Assembly (NCBI GenBank): GCA_013396525.1
Contig: VWYX01000010.1
Span: forward strand, 2,765,777-2,829,776
Length of the DNA stretch: 64,000 nucleotides
Source: Chaetorhynchus papuensis
Lineage: Eukaryota > Chordata > Aves > Passeriformes > Rhipiduridae
Direction: 5' to 3'
Shown here: in pieces, positions 38,150 to 49,737 of the stretch
Layout of the letters: each line of letters opens with the position of its first letter
How positions within the stretch are numbered: the first letter of the stretch is position 1
Notes under the pieces: model-generated
The model's database searches: none
What the model was told of the DNA's origin: nothing
What the model saw: the letters and a program-made list of their open reading frames with translations, nothing else
Position numbers and translations under genes: made by a program

Positions 38150-39565
38150 GTCTTAGAGTGGATGATGAGTGAGTTGAAAGTCTGTGGGTTAAGACTAAAG
38201 GTCAGACTATTAAGCATGATGCTGTTGAGGACGTTTGCACCAGGCCACCTGATCAGGAGGAGGAAGCCAGTGAGGCCTTCTACAGGTAGCTGGAAATAGC
38301 CTTACAGCCACTAGCCCTGGTTCTTGTGGGGGAGATCAGCCATTCTGACATCTGCTGGAGAAGCAGCACAGTGAGACACAAAGCATCCAGGAGGTTTCTG
38401 GAAAGCACAGGTGACAGCTTCCTGACATAGCTGGGGAAGGAAATAACAAGGAATGGTGTGCTGCTCAACCTTATACTAGAAAACAGGGAAGGCCTGGTTG
38501 GATATATGAGGTTTGGGGACAGCCTTGGCTGAAGTGACCATGAGATTGTGGAGTTCAGTATCAGATGAGCAGGAAGCAGGACGGTAAGTAACTCACAATC
38601 ACACATTTCGGGAGAGCTAGCTTTGCCCTCTTTAGGGATAAGAATTCCATGGGAAGGCACCATGCAGGAAAGAGGGTCCAAGACAGTTGATCAATAGTCA
38701 AGTATCACTTCCTCCAGGAGAAGAAGGGCACACCTTGATAAGTAAGAAATTGAGAGAAGGGGGCAAAAGGCCTATATGGATGAAAAAGGAACTCCTGTTA
38801 GTACTCTAGCACAAGCAGGAAACACACGGGAGGGGGTAGGAGGGACATCCCACTTGAAACAAATATGGAGAGGTTGTCAGAATATGTAGAAATGAGACAA
38901 GGAAGGCCAAGGATCACCTGGAATTAAATCTGGACAAGTATGTCAAGAACAATAAGAAGGGCTTTTTCAAATACTTCAATAATAAAAGAAAACCTAAGGA
39001 ACATGGGGGACCATACTAAATAGAGGGGGGTACCCTGGTAACAGAGGATGCAGAGTAAGGCCACATCTGGATTGCTGTGCCCAGTTCTGGGCTCCTTAAC
39101 ATAAGCGGGACATGAAACTCCTGGAGTGGATCCACTGGAGAGTGACAAAGATGATTAGGGAACTGGAGACTCTCTCTTATGAGGAAAGGCTGAGAGACTT
39201 GGGTCTGTTCAGCACTGAGAAAACTGAGAGGGGACCGCATCAATGTCAGTAAGTATCTGAGGGGAAGGTGTCAAGAGAACAGAGCCAGGCTCTTCTCAGT
39301 GGTGCCAGCAATAGGATAAGAAGCAATGGGCAGAAATGGGTGCACAGGAATTTCCACCTGAACATGAGGAAGAGCTTCTTGACTTTGCAGTTGACTGAGC
39401 ACCTGAACAGATTGCCCAGGAATATCCCCACTGGGGATATTCCAGAACTGTCTGGACACAATCCTGTGAAATGTGCTTTGGGATGACCCTGCTTGAAGCA
39501 AGGAGGTTGGACCAGATGACCTGCTGTGGTCCCTTCCAACCTGACCCATCCTGTGATTCCAGGAT
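38150..39565 (+). mobile_element. CR1 LINE with endonuclease and 3' end, RT deleted
   Basis: Starts in the ORF2 endonuclease: the plus strand encodes ALVLVGEISHSDICWRSST near 38310-38360, then KASRRFLESTGDSFL, then SDHEIVEFSI near 38535. A decayed linker follows (AKDHLELNLDKYVKNNKKGFFKYFNNKRKPKE-type text at about 38905-39000, in part). Near 39050 the sequence jumps from that linker to the late RT region (GHIWIAVPSSGLLNISGT-like, complement-free), so most of RT is missing. The 3' UTR is present, ending TTGGACCAGATGACCTGCTGTGGTCCCTTCCAACC and a decayed ATCCTGTGATTCCAGG tail. It is inactive. Confidence 0.88.
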
Positions 39566-39599
39566 TTTGTGAAAGGGATAAAATGTGAAGAGTGAAGGA

Positions 39600-40560
39600 G
39601 ACAGAAGTCTTAATTTAGATGGGAAGGTTTACTTTATAACAAGAAAGACATCAACTGTAAGAACATACCAATATCATGGTCTGAATATCCATACTGAATG
39701 ATTTAGTGTCACTGGTGTCATGACTCACTGGTAGGGGCATGAAGTTCATTACAAAGTCTTGTCAAGTTTAACAAGGACACCTGACCATGCATCAGGGAAC
39801 TCTTATGTTTATGGATATTAGCCTTAACTCCAGCAACCAGCCCACTCACTACCTAGATTCAAAAGATGTTGGCTAACATGCCCTGAAATTCTTACAATTC
39901 ACTGCTATAAAAGGTGTTGGCTAATAAGTCCTTATCTTGTACAGCACACTTCAGTAAGATCTCTGCTCCCTCAACAAACTTCTCAAAGGTGCTGGTCACA
40001 AGCCACAGTACACCAATACAAAAGGTGCGGGCTCATAAGCCACAAACACTTTTACAAGCTCTCCCCTCCCAAAGCAGGATTCAAAACAGTGTCTGGGGTA
40101 GAATAGGATAGCTGTGCTTTGACCAGGCAAAGCAAGGTAAGAAAACAAAGATTATAAGAGTCCTTAGATCTCATATTGGTACTGCTGCATGGATGGTCCA
40201 GAACTGGGGTTGCGAGACAAAGAAAACAAAAGAGAAAGAGGAGAAAGAGAGTGAGGAGGCCCAATCTGTGTCCCTTTATAGTGAACCCGGTGCATGCCTC
40301 TTACGTAAACTAGACTTTTGTGCTGTTTTGTTCACATGTGCCCAGCCAGCCCTTCTCCAGAATGTGAGCTGGAAGGTGAGAGTGGCTGAACTCAAGGCAG
40401 AGAAGGAAGATGGTTCGGAACCCTGAGCCACCTCTACAGGACCCCCCCTGCTTCCCATCACATCTTTCCTGCCCCAGCAGACAGAATGTTTGAGGCAAAA
40501 CATGCTTAGACCTGGTCCTCTACAGCCACCAAAGGCACAACAGCTGCACTAGCAAGGGAC
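39600..40560 (-). mobile_element. Probable ERV LTR plus leader, antisense
   Basis: Read on the minus strand there is a promoter-like block: GTTTACGTAAGAGGCATGCA, then the TATA-containing CACTATAAAGGGACACAG (plus-strand TTTATAG at 40276-40282), then a pyrimidine-rich stretch. Further downstream on the minus strand are at least three diverged copies of a unit like TGGCTTATGAGCCCGCACCTTTTGTA. These lie on the plus strand at about 39862, 39911, 39985 and 40019 as AAAGGTGCTGG(CT)CA(T)AAG-type words. Promoter followed by leader-like repeats suits a retroviral LTR in antisense, but I cannot fix the TG...CA ends or a polyadenylation site. No retroviral protein is visible. Confidence 0.4.
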
Positions 40561-41079
40561 CATTAAGATCTGAAATACAGATTAGCTCAAGTAAAGGACT
40601 GAATTAGTGGGACTTTTTTGCTACAGTACTCAAGCCAGTTTGAGAGGAGTTGAATGGGACTTGGATGAATATCATACATTGTGGTATATAGGTATTGCTT
40701 AATGATTGCAAAAATTGCATCACTATTGCCAGACAAAGAGAGAAAGAAAAGACTACATTTTCCAAAAATTAATGGAGCTGAGTTCACTAATCCCCTCTTA
40801 GATTAGAGATTCCCAAGTACCTAAGGGCTCTGGGAAAAAAAAAAAAAGATGTAATTATTATATAGAAGGCTGAGTCCCAACAAAATTTCCAACCCTGTCC
40901 CTATAATAACTTCTAATGCCCTTGCTACAATTTGCATCTTTTCCACTGTGCAGCTCATTACAGAAAAAACTTCCTCTCGAGAACAATCTCATAAGGCAGA
41001 AGCAGCTGCTCTTGTTCCTCCTGCTCTCCCTCTTCAATTCTTTGAAGTCGTGTCACTAAATTTCAGATGATAAGTTTGC

Positions 41080-41085
41080 TTTATT
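41080..41085 (-). promoter_or_regulatory. Candidate polyadenylation signal of the minus-strand gene
   Basis: AATAAA on the minus strand (TTTATT on plus), about 140 bases beyond the stop codon of the proposed last exon. Spacing and position suit the 3' end of a transcript. A single hexamer in AT-rich DNA is weak by itself. Confidence 0.4.
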
Positions 41086-41222
41086 ACTTTAGCTTTCAGT
41101 AGAGTTTAGGGACAAGTTGGTAGAAAAACTTATACTGTAATGCATGAGAGGACAGCTTTGTGGTCAAGACCAAACCCGACTTCCCTCCAACCTGGTTTAA
41201 CTAACAAAATAAATTTGCCTCT

Positions 41223-41378
41223 TTAAAATTTAAAATAAACCTGTTTTGATTTTTTTCGGTAATTGACATTGGCAGAATTGAAGGGATGTTGTTTGAACAC
41301 TGATTTGTCTGCTGAAAAGCCAAACTGCAGACAGCTTGGCCAGGTGCCAAGTCTGAGTTGCTTCATTTCCTCTTTTTC
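41223..41378 (-). CDS. Candidate last coding exon of an unrecognised gene
   Basis: The minus strand has an acceptor (ATCTTTCCTATATTGAGATCAG, cut before 41378). A frame in phase 0 follows, starting EKEEMKQLRLGTWPS, with FGFSADKSVFKQHPF in the middle and RKKSKQVYFKF before a TAA at 41225-41223. An AATAAA follows about 140 bases on. A donor-like CAG|GTTTAT at 41241 would make it an internal 138-base exon also in phase 0, but the stop plus polyadenylation signal favours a terminal exon. The residue make-up (charged, with scattered aromatics and no low-complexity run) is protein-like. It follows the candidate exon at 41962-42159 across a 583-base intron in matching phase. I do not recognise the protein. 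This is inference from splice sites and frame. Confidence 0.5.
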   Translation of the reverse strand, partial: EKEEMKQLRLGTWPSCLQFGFSADKSVFKQHPFNSANVNYRKKSKQVYFKF

Positions 41379-41961
41379 CTGATCTCAATATAGGAAAGAT
41401 AGCTAACATGCACCAGTGGCTAGTCAAAAATTCAAAGAACTGGAAGTATAAGAAAGAAAGTCAAGAAGGGGCAGACAGCAAAACAGCCGTCTTGTCACAG
41501 TTTAAACAGTTTGTATTTATGTCTGCTACCATTTTTTCCAGCTACTTATCAGCAAGAAAAGCAGAGAGTTAATAAATCTATGTCTCTAGAAAATAGCAAA
41601 CACACAACAGATTAATCCTGTAACACACCATCATTTCTCAGCTTTACAAATCAATAACCAGACTGCAAACACAACAACTATGGATAAAATAACACCGTAA
41701 CTGTAAAGTTCTAATCTACTTTTCTAGGAGTACCTGTTAAGGTCTTCTAGTCAGATATTTGAGGTAGATGTGCTTAGCCATGGTCTTAAATGAGCCTCCC
41801 AAGAGGCTGAAGGGTTTCAGAGCCAAAAAACAATTATGTATTTGAATAAAAATTAGACAAATTAACTATGTGAAAGACTACAGGACACAGAAGAGCTCAT
41901 TTTTCCAGAACAGTCACTTCATATTGAAGCATGTTCTGGGCAATGCATGCATTTGTCCTAC

Positions 41962-42159
41962 CTCTCTTGCAGCCTGACTAACCACTTCCTGATACATTTG
42001 GTTTTTTCTCCAGCTCTGTGTTTCAGTCACAGGCTTTTTAACTCCTGGTGTAACTTTTTCTTTCCTTTTGTCTGTCGCATCCAGTGCCCTCCCAGATATT
42101 CTATTCCTGAACAGATTAAATAATTTTTGATGGGAAGACTCCCTCTTTTTTTCATGACC
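41962..42159 (-). CDS. Candidate internal coding exon (66 codons, phase 0-0)
   Basis: Minus strand: acceptor TTTTTTCCTTTAATAACACAG directly before 42159 and donor GAGAG|GTAGGA after 41962. The 198 bases are open in one frame and make exactly 66 codons. The product is strongly basic and hydrophilic: GHEKKRESSHQKLFNLF near the start, SGRALDATDKRKEKVTPG in the middle, QSWRKNQMYQEVVSQAARE at the end. A random open stretch in AT-rich DNA would rarely show this composition, good splice sites at both ends and a length divisible by three. It joins in frame to 48007-48084 upstream and to 41378 downstream. No family recognised; a low-complexity cytoplasmic or ciliary tail is possible but unsupported. 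Confidence 0.55.
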
Positions 42160-42714
42160 CTGTGTTATTAAAGGAAAAAAACACAAAACAATTTTAAAAA
42201 CATAATTAATTAAGGCATTGTCAATCACAATGAAGCAAACTACAGAGGACAGATATAAAGCCTAACAATTTTAGATACAGCCTTTGCTTTTTGGTCACAG
42301 AGCTTTCGTAGGGTGTGACTACATTACTGACTGGATTGTGCTTTGTGAATTGTTGCATTCTGCAGTATTTCAAGGACTGCACATTTACACACCCTCTTAA
42401 CCAGAAATTAAGTTTGGGCCAGTATCCAGTCCTCTGTGCAAATCATTCATGAATATAAAGTAAATGCTGGGGAACCGTGCATCCATATTGCATCCGTAAT
42501 CCCATTCCTGATTTCATTCTTAGTTCCAGCAGGAGATAAATAATTTTGATTGTATGAGCAGTTTTCCTAGTTGCATGCCACAATATATACATAAAGCAAA
42601 GTTTCATCTAAAAATTTCCATTCCAAAATTCAAATTCACTGGTCATAGACAACACCCAAGAGACTAGGCTACAAAATCTCTCTGGTCATAAAAACCAAGA
42701 GAGACAAATCTTTT

Positions 42715-43882
42715 TGTCACAACCTTGCCTCTTTCCAGAATATTTGGACACTAAGGATCAGGATTGAAATGGGTAAGTTTTTGGTAGTGGGGGCACTACA
42801 AAGGTGGCTTCTGTGAGGGGCAGTCAGAAGTTTCCCCATTTCTGACAGAGCCACTGCCAGATGGCACCAAGGTGGACACGCTGACAGCCGAGGCCAAGCC
42901 ATCAGCAACAGTGGCGGTGACTGTAGGATAACTCTTTTAAGAACAGGGTAAACCTGCTGTGCTGCAGCAGCTAGAAGTGAGAACTGAGACTGTGTCGGAG
43001 AAACAGCTCTGCAGACACCAAAGTCAGTGGAGAAGGAAAGGTGGGAGGTGCTCCATGTCCAGAGCAGCTTCCCCTGCAGCCCATGATGAGGCAGGCCATG
43101 GTGAGGCAGGTTGTCCGTCTTCGGCTGATGGTGGTCCATGGGGGAGCAGACACCAGCCTGCAGCCAGTGGAGAGCCCCACACCAGAAGGGGTAGCAGTGG
43201 CCAAAGAAGGCTGTGACCATGTGGGAAGCCTGTGCTGAAACAAGCTCCTGTGAGGGGCTGTGGCCCTGTGAAGAGAGAGACCCACACTAGAGTGGGTTTC
43301 CTGGCAGGACTTGTGACCCTGTGGAGACTCACACAGGAACAGACTGCTCCTGAGGGACTGCAACCCGTGGGATGGACACATTCTAGAGCAGGTTCAAGAA
43401 CGGCAGCCTGTGGAGAAGGCTTATGCTGGAGAAGTTCATGGACAACTTTTCCATATGGGAGGGACCTCACACTGGGGCAGAGGAACAGTGTGGGTAGGAA
43501 GGCATGACAGAGACAAATTTGTGCTGAACTGTATCCAACCCCCATTCCCCATACACCTGTGTTGCTGTGGGGAAAATGTAGAGAATTTAAGAGTGAATTT
43601 GAGCACTGTGACAAAAGAAGTTGTGTGGGGAAGATGTTTTAACATTTGATTTTATTTCCAATTATCCTACTGTGATTTGGCTGGCAATAAATTAAAATTA
43701 TTTTCCCTAAATCAAGTCTGGTTTGCCAGTGATTGTAACTGGTAAATTATCTCCCTACCCTTATCCTGACCCTCAAGCCTTTCATTGTGTTTTCTCTCCC
43801 CTTTCCAATTGAGAAGGGGAGTGAGCAGGTTGCTTTGGTAGGCACCTAGCATCCAGTCATGATCAAGCACCATGGGGTGACA
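42715..43882 (+). mobile_element. Long ERVL-type LTR (solo or partial)
   Basis: About 1.1-1.2 kb matching a long avian ERVL LTR. Landmarks in order: CAGATGGCACCAAGGTGGAC (about 42858), GCAACAGTGGCGGTGACTGTAGGATAAC (about 42905), AGCTCTGCAGACACCAAAGTCAGT (about 43006), then GC-rich imperfect 30-50 base repeats of the CTGCAGCCCATG / CCCACACTAGAG type (43060-43480). The 3' part then reads CCCATTCCCC, TTATTTCCAATTATCCTACT, and the polyadenylation signal GGCAATAAATTAAA (AATAAA at 43686-43691). It ends near GGCACCTAGCATCCAGTCAT. Orientation is plus. The start is a guess at the first TG (TGTCACAACC) and the end is approximate; no target duplication was found. Overlapping open frames here, one of 196 codons on minus, are LTR by-products. 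Confidence 0.8.
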
Positions 43883-46800
43883 AATGAGATCCCATGCATG
43901 CCCTGATACAGTAATGAACACAGTCTGATAGGAAGTCCACAAAGAAATGCATGTTTTGAAAATCTAAAGAGAGAAAATGGGCCTTTTTGCTGTCACAGTC
44001 CAACTAGATCAGCCCCATACCCCATCTACCCATAATCAAAACCCCATACTCAGAAATAAACTTATCAGAAGTCTCTGGTGATTCACTCAAGTATTTGGGT
44101 AAAGGTTTCCCAAACACTTATTTTGAAGGAGGAACAGATCTAAGGCACATGCAGCTCATCTGAGCTCTTATGACACAGTTTCCCATCAAAATTTGATTCT
44201 CAATATTTCAAGATCAGAAAGTGATTTCCCCGCGTAACACAGAGGATCACTTGCTTGTTGTGGAAAGTGGTCAAGCAAGACACTTTTATCAAATCAGTTT
44301 TTTCTAGCAAATCTCAGAGAAGATTTTAAAGAACTTGTGGTTGAGCACCCTGTGGAGATAAACAGCTGCTCCATGGTGCAGCCTCTCAAGGGAGCAAGAA
44401 CATTCCAGCTAGCCAAGGACAGAAGTTCAGAGTGGGGAAAATGAGACATCTTGAGCAATTAATACACTTAACCCTCAAGCAGAATTACAGTCTTTAGTGT
44501 CTAGAATTTGCTCAGAAAATAGGTGGGTAAGAACTATCATAAAAAAGACAATATTTGCAAAAAACAGATGCATTGCAAAGCCCTGCAATGTTACAGGGAC
44601 AGCAGTAGCACAGATAAATTGCAGAGACCTGTCAGCCTTTGGAAGCTTTGCTATTTAAGAAGCTATTAATTGAGACTTGGTACACTATACATGTAATGAT
44701 CTGTTTGCTACTACCTAATATAAAGCACTCATTTTTCCTTATGTTTCCTAAAAAATACTTATAATTTACCAAGTATCTGCCATGAGTATTTATTAATTTT
44801 AATTACAGAAACATCATATTTCCAGAGAAAGATGTGATCCATAAATATAAAACTAAATATATTGCTGAGTACAGGAAATGAAGTAGTATTTAATTACCAT
44901 CAATTGCTATAAGTAACTGTCAAGAGCTAACTGCTACTACTACAAATCTCACGGAAAATGGAAAAATGTATGTGTTGCTACTAATTTAATTTATTAAAGT
45001 TACACTTTTGCACTCAGAAGAGAGGATCAAATATATACAATCATTCCTTTACACAATGGAAACTAGGTGACTATAGTACCTCCAGGCTGCAGAGTCAGAA
45101 TAACCAACACTGCAGCTAAAAATAATGCTCCATATAAAGCTTGAATGTGTGCAGTTTTAAGCAGTATAGACTGATCAGTTTCACTGAACGTTTGAACAGT
45201 GAAACTCATCGTACAGAGAGTGTCATAAGATATTATTAGTTCTCACTAGTTGAACAAGAGAAAAATAACAGCAAAAATAACAAGAGCAGCAACCTTTGAT
45301 TGTTTTTAGTACATCATTTCAGCTAGGACAACAAAAGTCTATAAGCCTCTATGAACTTTATCCTGCTTTTTTTACTGGAGTTTGAAACAGAACATGATCA
45401 ATGCCGTGAGCAATGCTTCCATCACCATGCTACTAGAAATTCTATGTAAACGCCCAGGTGTGCCACTGATGTGAAAGGAGATGAGTCATAACCATGAGAT
45501 TTTATTTCAGAAGTTGAATTACGTATGCGTTCAAAATCCTAGCAGTCAATTACTTCAACAGACACCATGTTACATTATTATGGAAAGGCTTGTATTTGTG
45601 TGTCCTCCCAGTCAAATTCCTGTCCATGTATACATTTTTTGATGGACAGGAGAAACCAGATGGAAATGAGGAGATAAAGGGAAGATTGTTCACAGTACTG
45701 CAAGTATTATGACACAAAGGATATCATCTGGAATAAAGAAGAGAGTGAAAGACAGGAACCAGATGGAATGCAGTGATTAAATGTAAGATACTTCTACCTC
45801 TATGTCACTGGTTCAAAGGCAGCCGCAGGACCTGGGACTCTTGAAGGTAAAAGCAATGACTCATCTTTATTTACACCATGTCTGGAATGTCTGTGAATTT
45901 ATCTTACATTCTGGATTTCATGATTGTATCCCTGTTGTGAATTTCAAATTTCCAAGGGTTGTACGAACTGTAGGTTCCAAGCTACTTTTCTTCTACAGAG
46001 AGCACTTCCAAGCCACCACTACAAACACCAATCCTACAGTACACATTCACATTATACTACAGTCTTTCACATAATTTTTTCCTCAATGTCCTTATTTACA
46101 TGATCTTTTAAAGACATTCACAAAACTTTTTTCTAGCTATATTTCTGTTGGGGATTTAAGCATCAACACACATCACCTGACTAGATGCCAATGCTAATTC
46201 TTTTTCCACAGAGTCAAGGCAATTTACAGAACAGAGTCTGAACTTCTCCAGCCCAGAAGTCTTTTTGAGCTTGGTGACGGAAATTACTACGCACATTCAA
46301 TATCCAATTCCTCAACATGCCTAAACAGGTCAAAGCAAAAAAAATTGTTTCATACCTAAGTACAAGAATATCTGCCTGTTTGGGGCAATTTCCAAATCAA
46401 ATTTTTGTTCACCAGCATGAACTGTACAGATGTTTCTGGAAGGAAAAAAAAAAAAATCTTCCATCAATTTAAAGATGTTTTCTTTTTCTTACCTATACTG
46501 AAATGGAATAGTTACTTATGGTCAAGCAAGCAGATGAAATTAGTCACCAAGTAGTTAAATAATTTGAAAAAAGATCCTTACAGGTATATAGCATTTAGGG
46601 AAGTGTGAAAAGGAAAAGTTAAAATGGCAACATTGTATGACTTTATTATTTCTGCAATGATGGAAATACAGTTTTTTAATAAAATTCATAGCCTGCTATG
46701 CCTCTCAAAGAGCAACGTGTAAATGTCAAACATAATTTTCTTTCATTTCCAAAGTCAAAGTCAAAGATACTGTGTGAAACAATATATAATTACTGACTGC

Positions 46801-48006
46801 ACTTGATGTGACACTAAAAAATATCTGAACAACTTACGCTAGCTATTTAAGCCAACTATAGGACACTCTTCAGATGTGCTTTCCATCATGTTTTAGGAAG
46901 AGCATACACCAAACGCTTTGTCTACTTTCTTCTGAGGTGTTGTGAAGTCCAAACACTATAGTTGTAATTCCAGGTCTTCCCAAATCCATCGCTATATCTT
47001 TCTGTTAACTCTCTCCTCCCCATGAATTTTCAATCCAGAAGCCAATTTCAACCCAGATTTGTGAAGTAAACCTTTCAAATATATAACTCCCTATAAATTT
47101 CATGAAAATTGGAAACCAGAAGAGAAAGACACAAATACTGCTGTCATCAAGGAAAAGACCACAGAATGGTTTTTGCTCTTTTTCAACATCAAATAATACA
47201 CCCAAGAGAGCACTGCAATCAGTGGTACCTGGTCTGCAAAATTTGTACCTCATGTCAGGCTGACACTCTGGTCAGTGGCTGAGGGTTCCATTGGGAGCTC
47301 AGCCAGTACTAGCCATGGGAGAATCCACAGAAGAGAGCAGTGCTGTGTGTTCCTTGACTGTGGCAAAATCTTTGATGAGTTTATGCCATTTATCATACTC
47401 AAGGGGATATGTGTTCAAGATGTGCTCATGCTGGCAGTGCTCATCGCTGTGGAGCCTCTTGCATCTAACAAAGCAGCAAGGCACACTGGAGCTCTTTGTC
47501 CACAGGATATTCGTAACTCCTCTCATCTTGACAATCCTTCCCTCCATTCTTCCACACGGAATATCAGATAATTAATAAAGCATGAGCTCCTCTTGCAATC
47601 ATTGTACACTTGAGTTAAATTTGACCTTGAACTCAAGGAAAGAAAGACACAAGAAACTTAGGGAAAATTTTTTTAGAGACTTGAAATTACTCAAATCATT
47701 ATGGTATGAAATAATTTATAACAACAGAACTTTTATAATTGTTGAAATGCTATACTGATGAATCAGAAAGACCTGTGTACAAAATTCCAGTGATTTCTAG
47801 ACGTATACAAAACACACAGCTCTCTGAGGCCTGAGAGGCTGTGGATGGAAACCAGTCCAAGTTCTTCACAGCACCTGATTTCTTAATAGCTGCCTGGTGA
47901 GGAGATAAAGGGCTCTTCTGACATCATATAGCAAGTGTTCTGTCAATTGATTTTTTTGTATATATTTTAGACAGGGGTATCAATTTTGCTTATTATGATT
48001 TCTTAC
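43883..48006. other. Gene-free sequence (intron of the proposed minus-strand gene)
   Basis: Unique AT-rich DNA lying between two candidate exons, so intronic if the gene is real. A GC-richer patch at 47260-47560 carries overlapping open frames on both strands; I could not identify it. Confidence 0.45.
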
Positions 48007-48084
48007 CTCAAACTCATTTGTCCTACCATATTTCTTGTTAGTGATATGATGAGTGGCAGAATGAATCCATCTTCTGTCATGGCC
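48007..48084 (-). CDS. Candidate internal coding exon (26 codons, phase 0-0)
   Basis: Minus strand: acceptor CCTTTCCTACATAGCCCTTGTGCACAG before 48084, and a consensus donor TTTGAG|GTAAGA after 48007. The 78 bases read GHDRRWIHSATHHITNKKYG then RTNEFE in phase 0, and join in frame with the 41962-42159 exon (next residues GHEKK). A second frame is also open across this short segment, so the frame rests on the join. The intron to the next exon is about 5.8 kb and contains the ERVL-type LTR. Confidence 0.5.
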
Positions 48085-49438
48085 CTGTGCACAAGGGCTA
48101 TGTAGGAAAGGTTTTTCTTCTTTACAAAAAATGTAATTCCTATGTCAAATGAAGATTCAAAAATTTCTGAGGAACTGCACTTTTCATCTTAAAAATACAG
48201 CCTGCAAAACAACCAGTTTATGGGACATTGTCTATTAACTCTATTAATGCCTTTGTAAAATGAAGTCCTTAGGCAATATATGCCCTGAATTTTTTCTTGC
48301 CGCCACAATAGTGGGGTTTTTTTTAATCAGCACACCATGACAGCAGTCAAATCACTCAGTTTCTCAGGGGAGAAATCATGTTCATGTGTTCCTATATTGG
48401 GTTTATAGAACACATTATTCACCCAGTAACAATCTGATTAACAGTTTGAGAATATTAAGAGTTTTAATATGATTTCAGCTGTGTTTACTATACAGTCATG
48501 ATGCTTAAGAAATGCAACCTCATTTTTTTCAGTTACTTGTTATGAAATTGATACACTTCCTATCTAGGTATGGAAGCTAACTCTAACTTCTGATAGATGT
48601 GACAGTTCAAGTAAAACATTCTGAAGCTCTGCCAAAACCTTGAATTGCAGAGAATGTAACTTTATGCTTAGAAGAATTCCATTAACTTTTGTCTGCCTTG
48701 TTTGGGTTTTCCGCATTTTTTTTCAGCAGCTACTAAGAGCAAAAATTAGAAAACAAATCAGGAAATATTACTCTCTGGGTATTTCTGGCCTGATTTAGAG
48801 CTGGAAAGCACTTAGAACCTCCTAAAAATCCTGAAATTTCCCTAGAAGTCTTGCTTTTATACAGAAAGGGTAAATAACGATAATTCCAAATTGGATTTCT
48901 GCCTAAATTCAACTGCCATTAGAAAAGCACATAACCTTGCACAACAATTAAGGGCAGAAGGGAGCTCTCAACATTTAGGTGAAGCACATATCCTGAAACG
49001 TCTGCAAATTTGCCTATTAAAAGTCAAATCTGTCCATCATAAGAGGAAAATATTTGCCAAATATGACTTCTGTTGTCCCTTTTACAATACACACAGGTAA
49101 ATTGACAGAGTAGTGACCTAAACGTAGCTCGACTTTTTCCATTTCTTTCTGGAAGACTGAAATCAAGAGAATTATGAATATTCACTATACAAAGTTAGTG
49201 GTTGTGGGACAAGAAATTTGGGACTGGTATTAAAAACTAAATAAATAAAAAAGGAAGATAAATAGATTGATGGAAATTGCAAATTGTTTTGTTAGGTAAC
49301 ATATGTCCCAAGGGTATTGTTGTGAAACTCCACCACAGTGCTACGCAGTAACTAGCAGAGTTTCTGTTGCCTCCAAGTTGAACGATTTGATATTTCAGCA
49401 CAACCACAGAAGCTGACAAATTAAGTCAAGACACTTAC

Positions 49439-49480
49439 AGCCTCAGTTCCCAAAAGAAAATGCAGCAGTTCTTCCATTTG
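49439..49480 (-). CDS. Candidate small exon (14 codons, phase 0-0)
   Basis: Minus strand: acceptor CTTCTACTGACACAAG before 49480 and donor GAGGCT|GTAAGTGTC after 49439. The 42 bases read QMEELLHFLLGTEA, a plausible amphipathic helix, and join in phase 0 to 48084. It also contains an ATG at its second codon, so it could be a first coding exon. Being short, it could arise by chance. Confidence 0.3.
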
Positions 49481-49737
49481 CTTGTGTCAGTAGAAGACAT
49501 TGATTAGTAAATCCCTGTACAAATCCTAGCACATGGATAGGTTTCATAGTGTATGTCTCCTACATTATTGTAAAAACAAAATGGATTTTAAATCAAAAAG
49601 GTTTGTCTTCAATCTTGTGCTGATAATCCACTACAGAAAGTAAATCCCAGCATTCTGTGCCTTTGCTGTGAGAATACTTGGGATAAATACATTTTTGAGT
49701 GAGAAGTGTTTCACACAGGGAAGGAATGCAATGAATA

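Noticed and set aside
43024..43614. 196-codon open frame on the minus strand, plus several overlapping frames
   Set aside because: Lies entirely inside the GC-rich repeat part of an ERVL-type LTR on the opposite strand.
49500..49565. Longer version of the 49439-49480 exon starting at an upstream acceptor
   Set aside because: The frame needed at the donor contains a stop just upstream, and the fully open frame ends in a stop before the donor.
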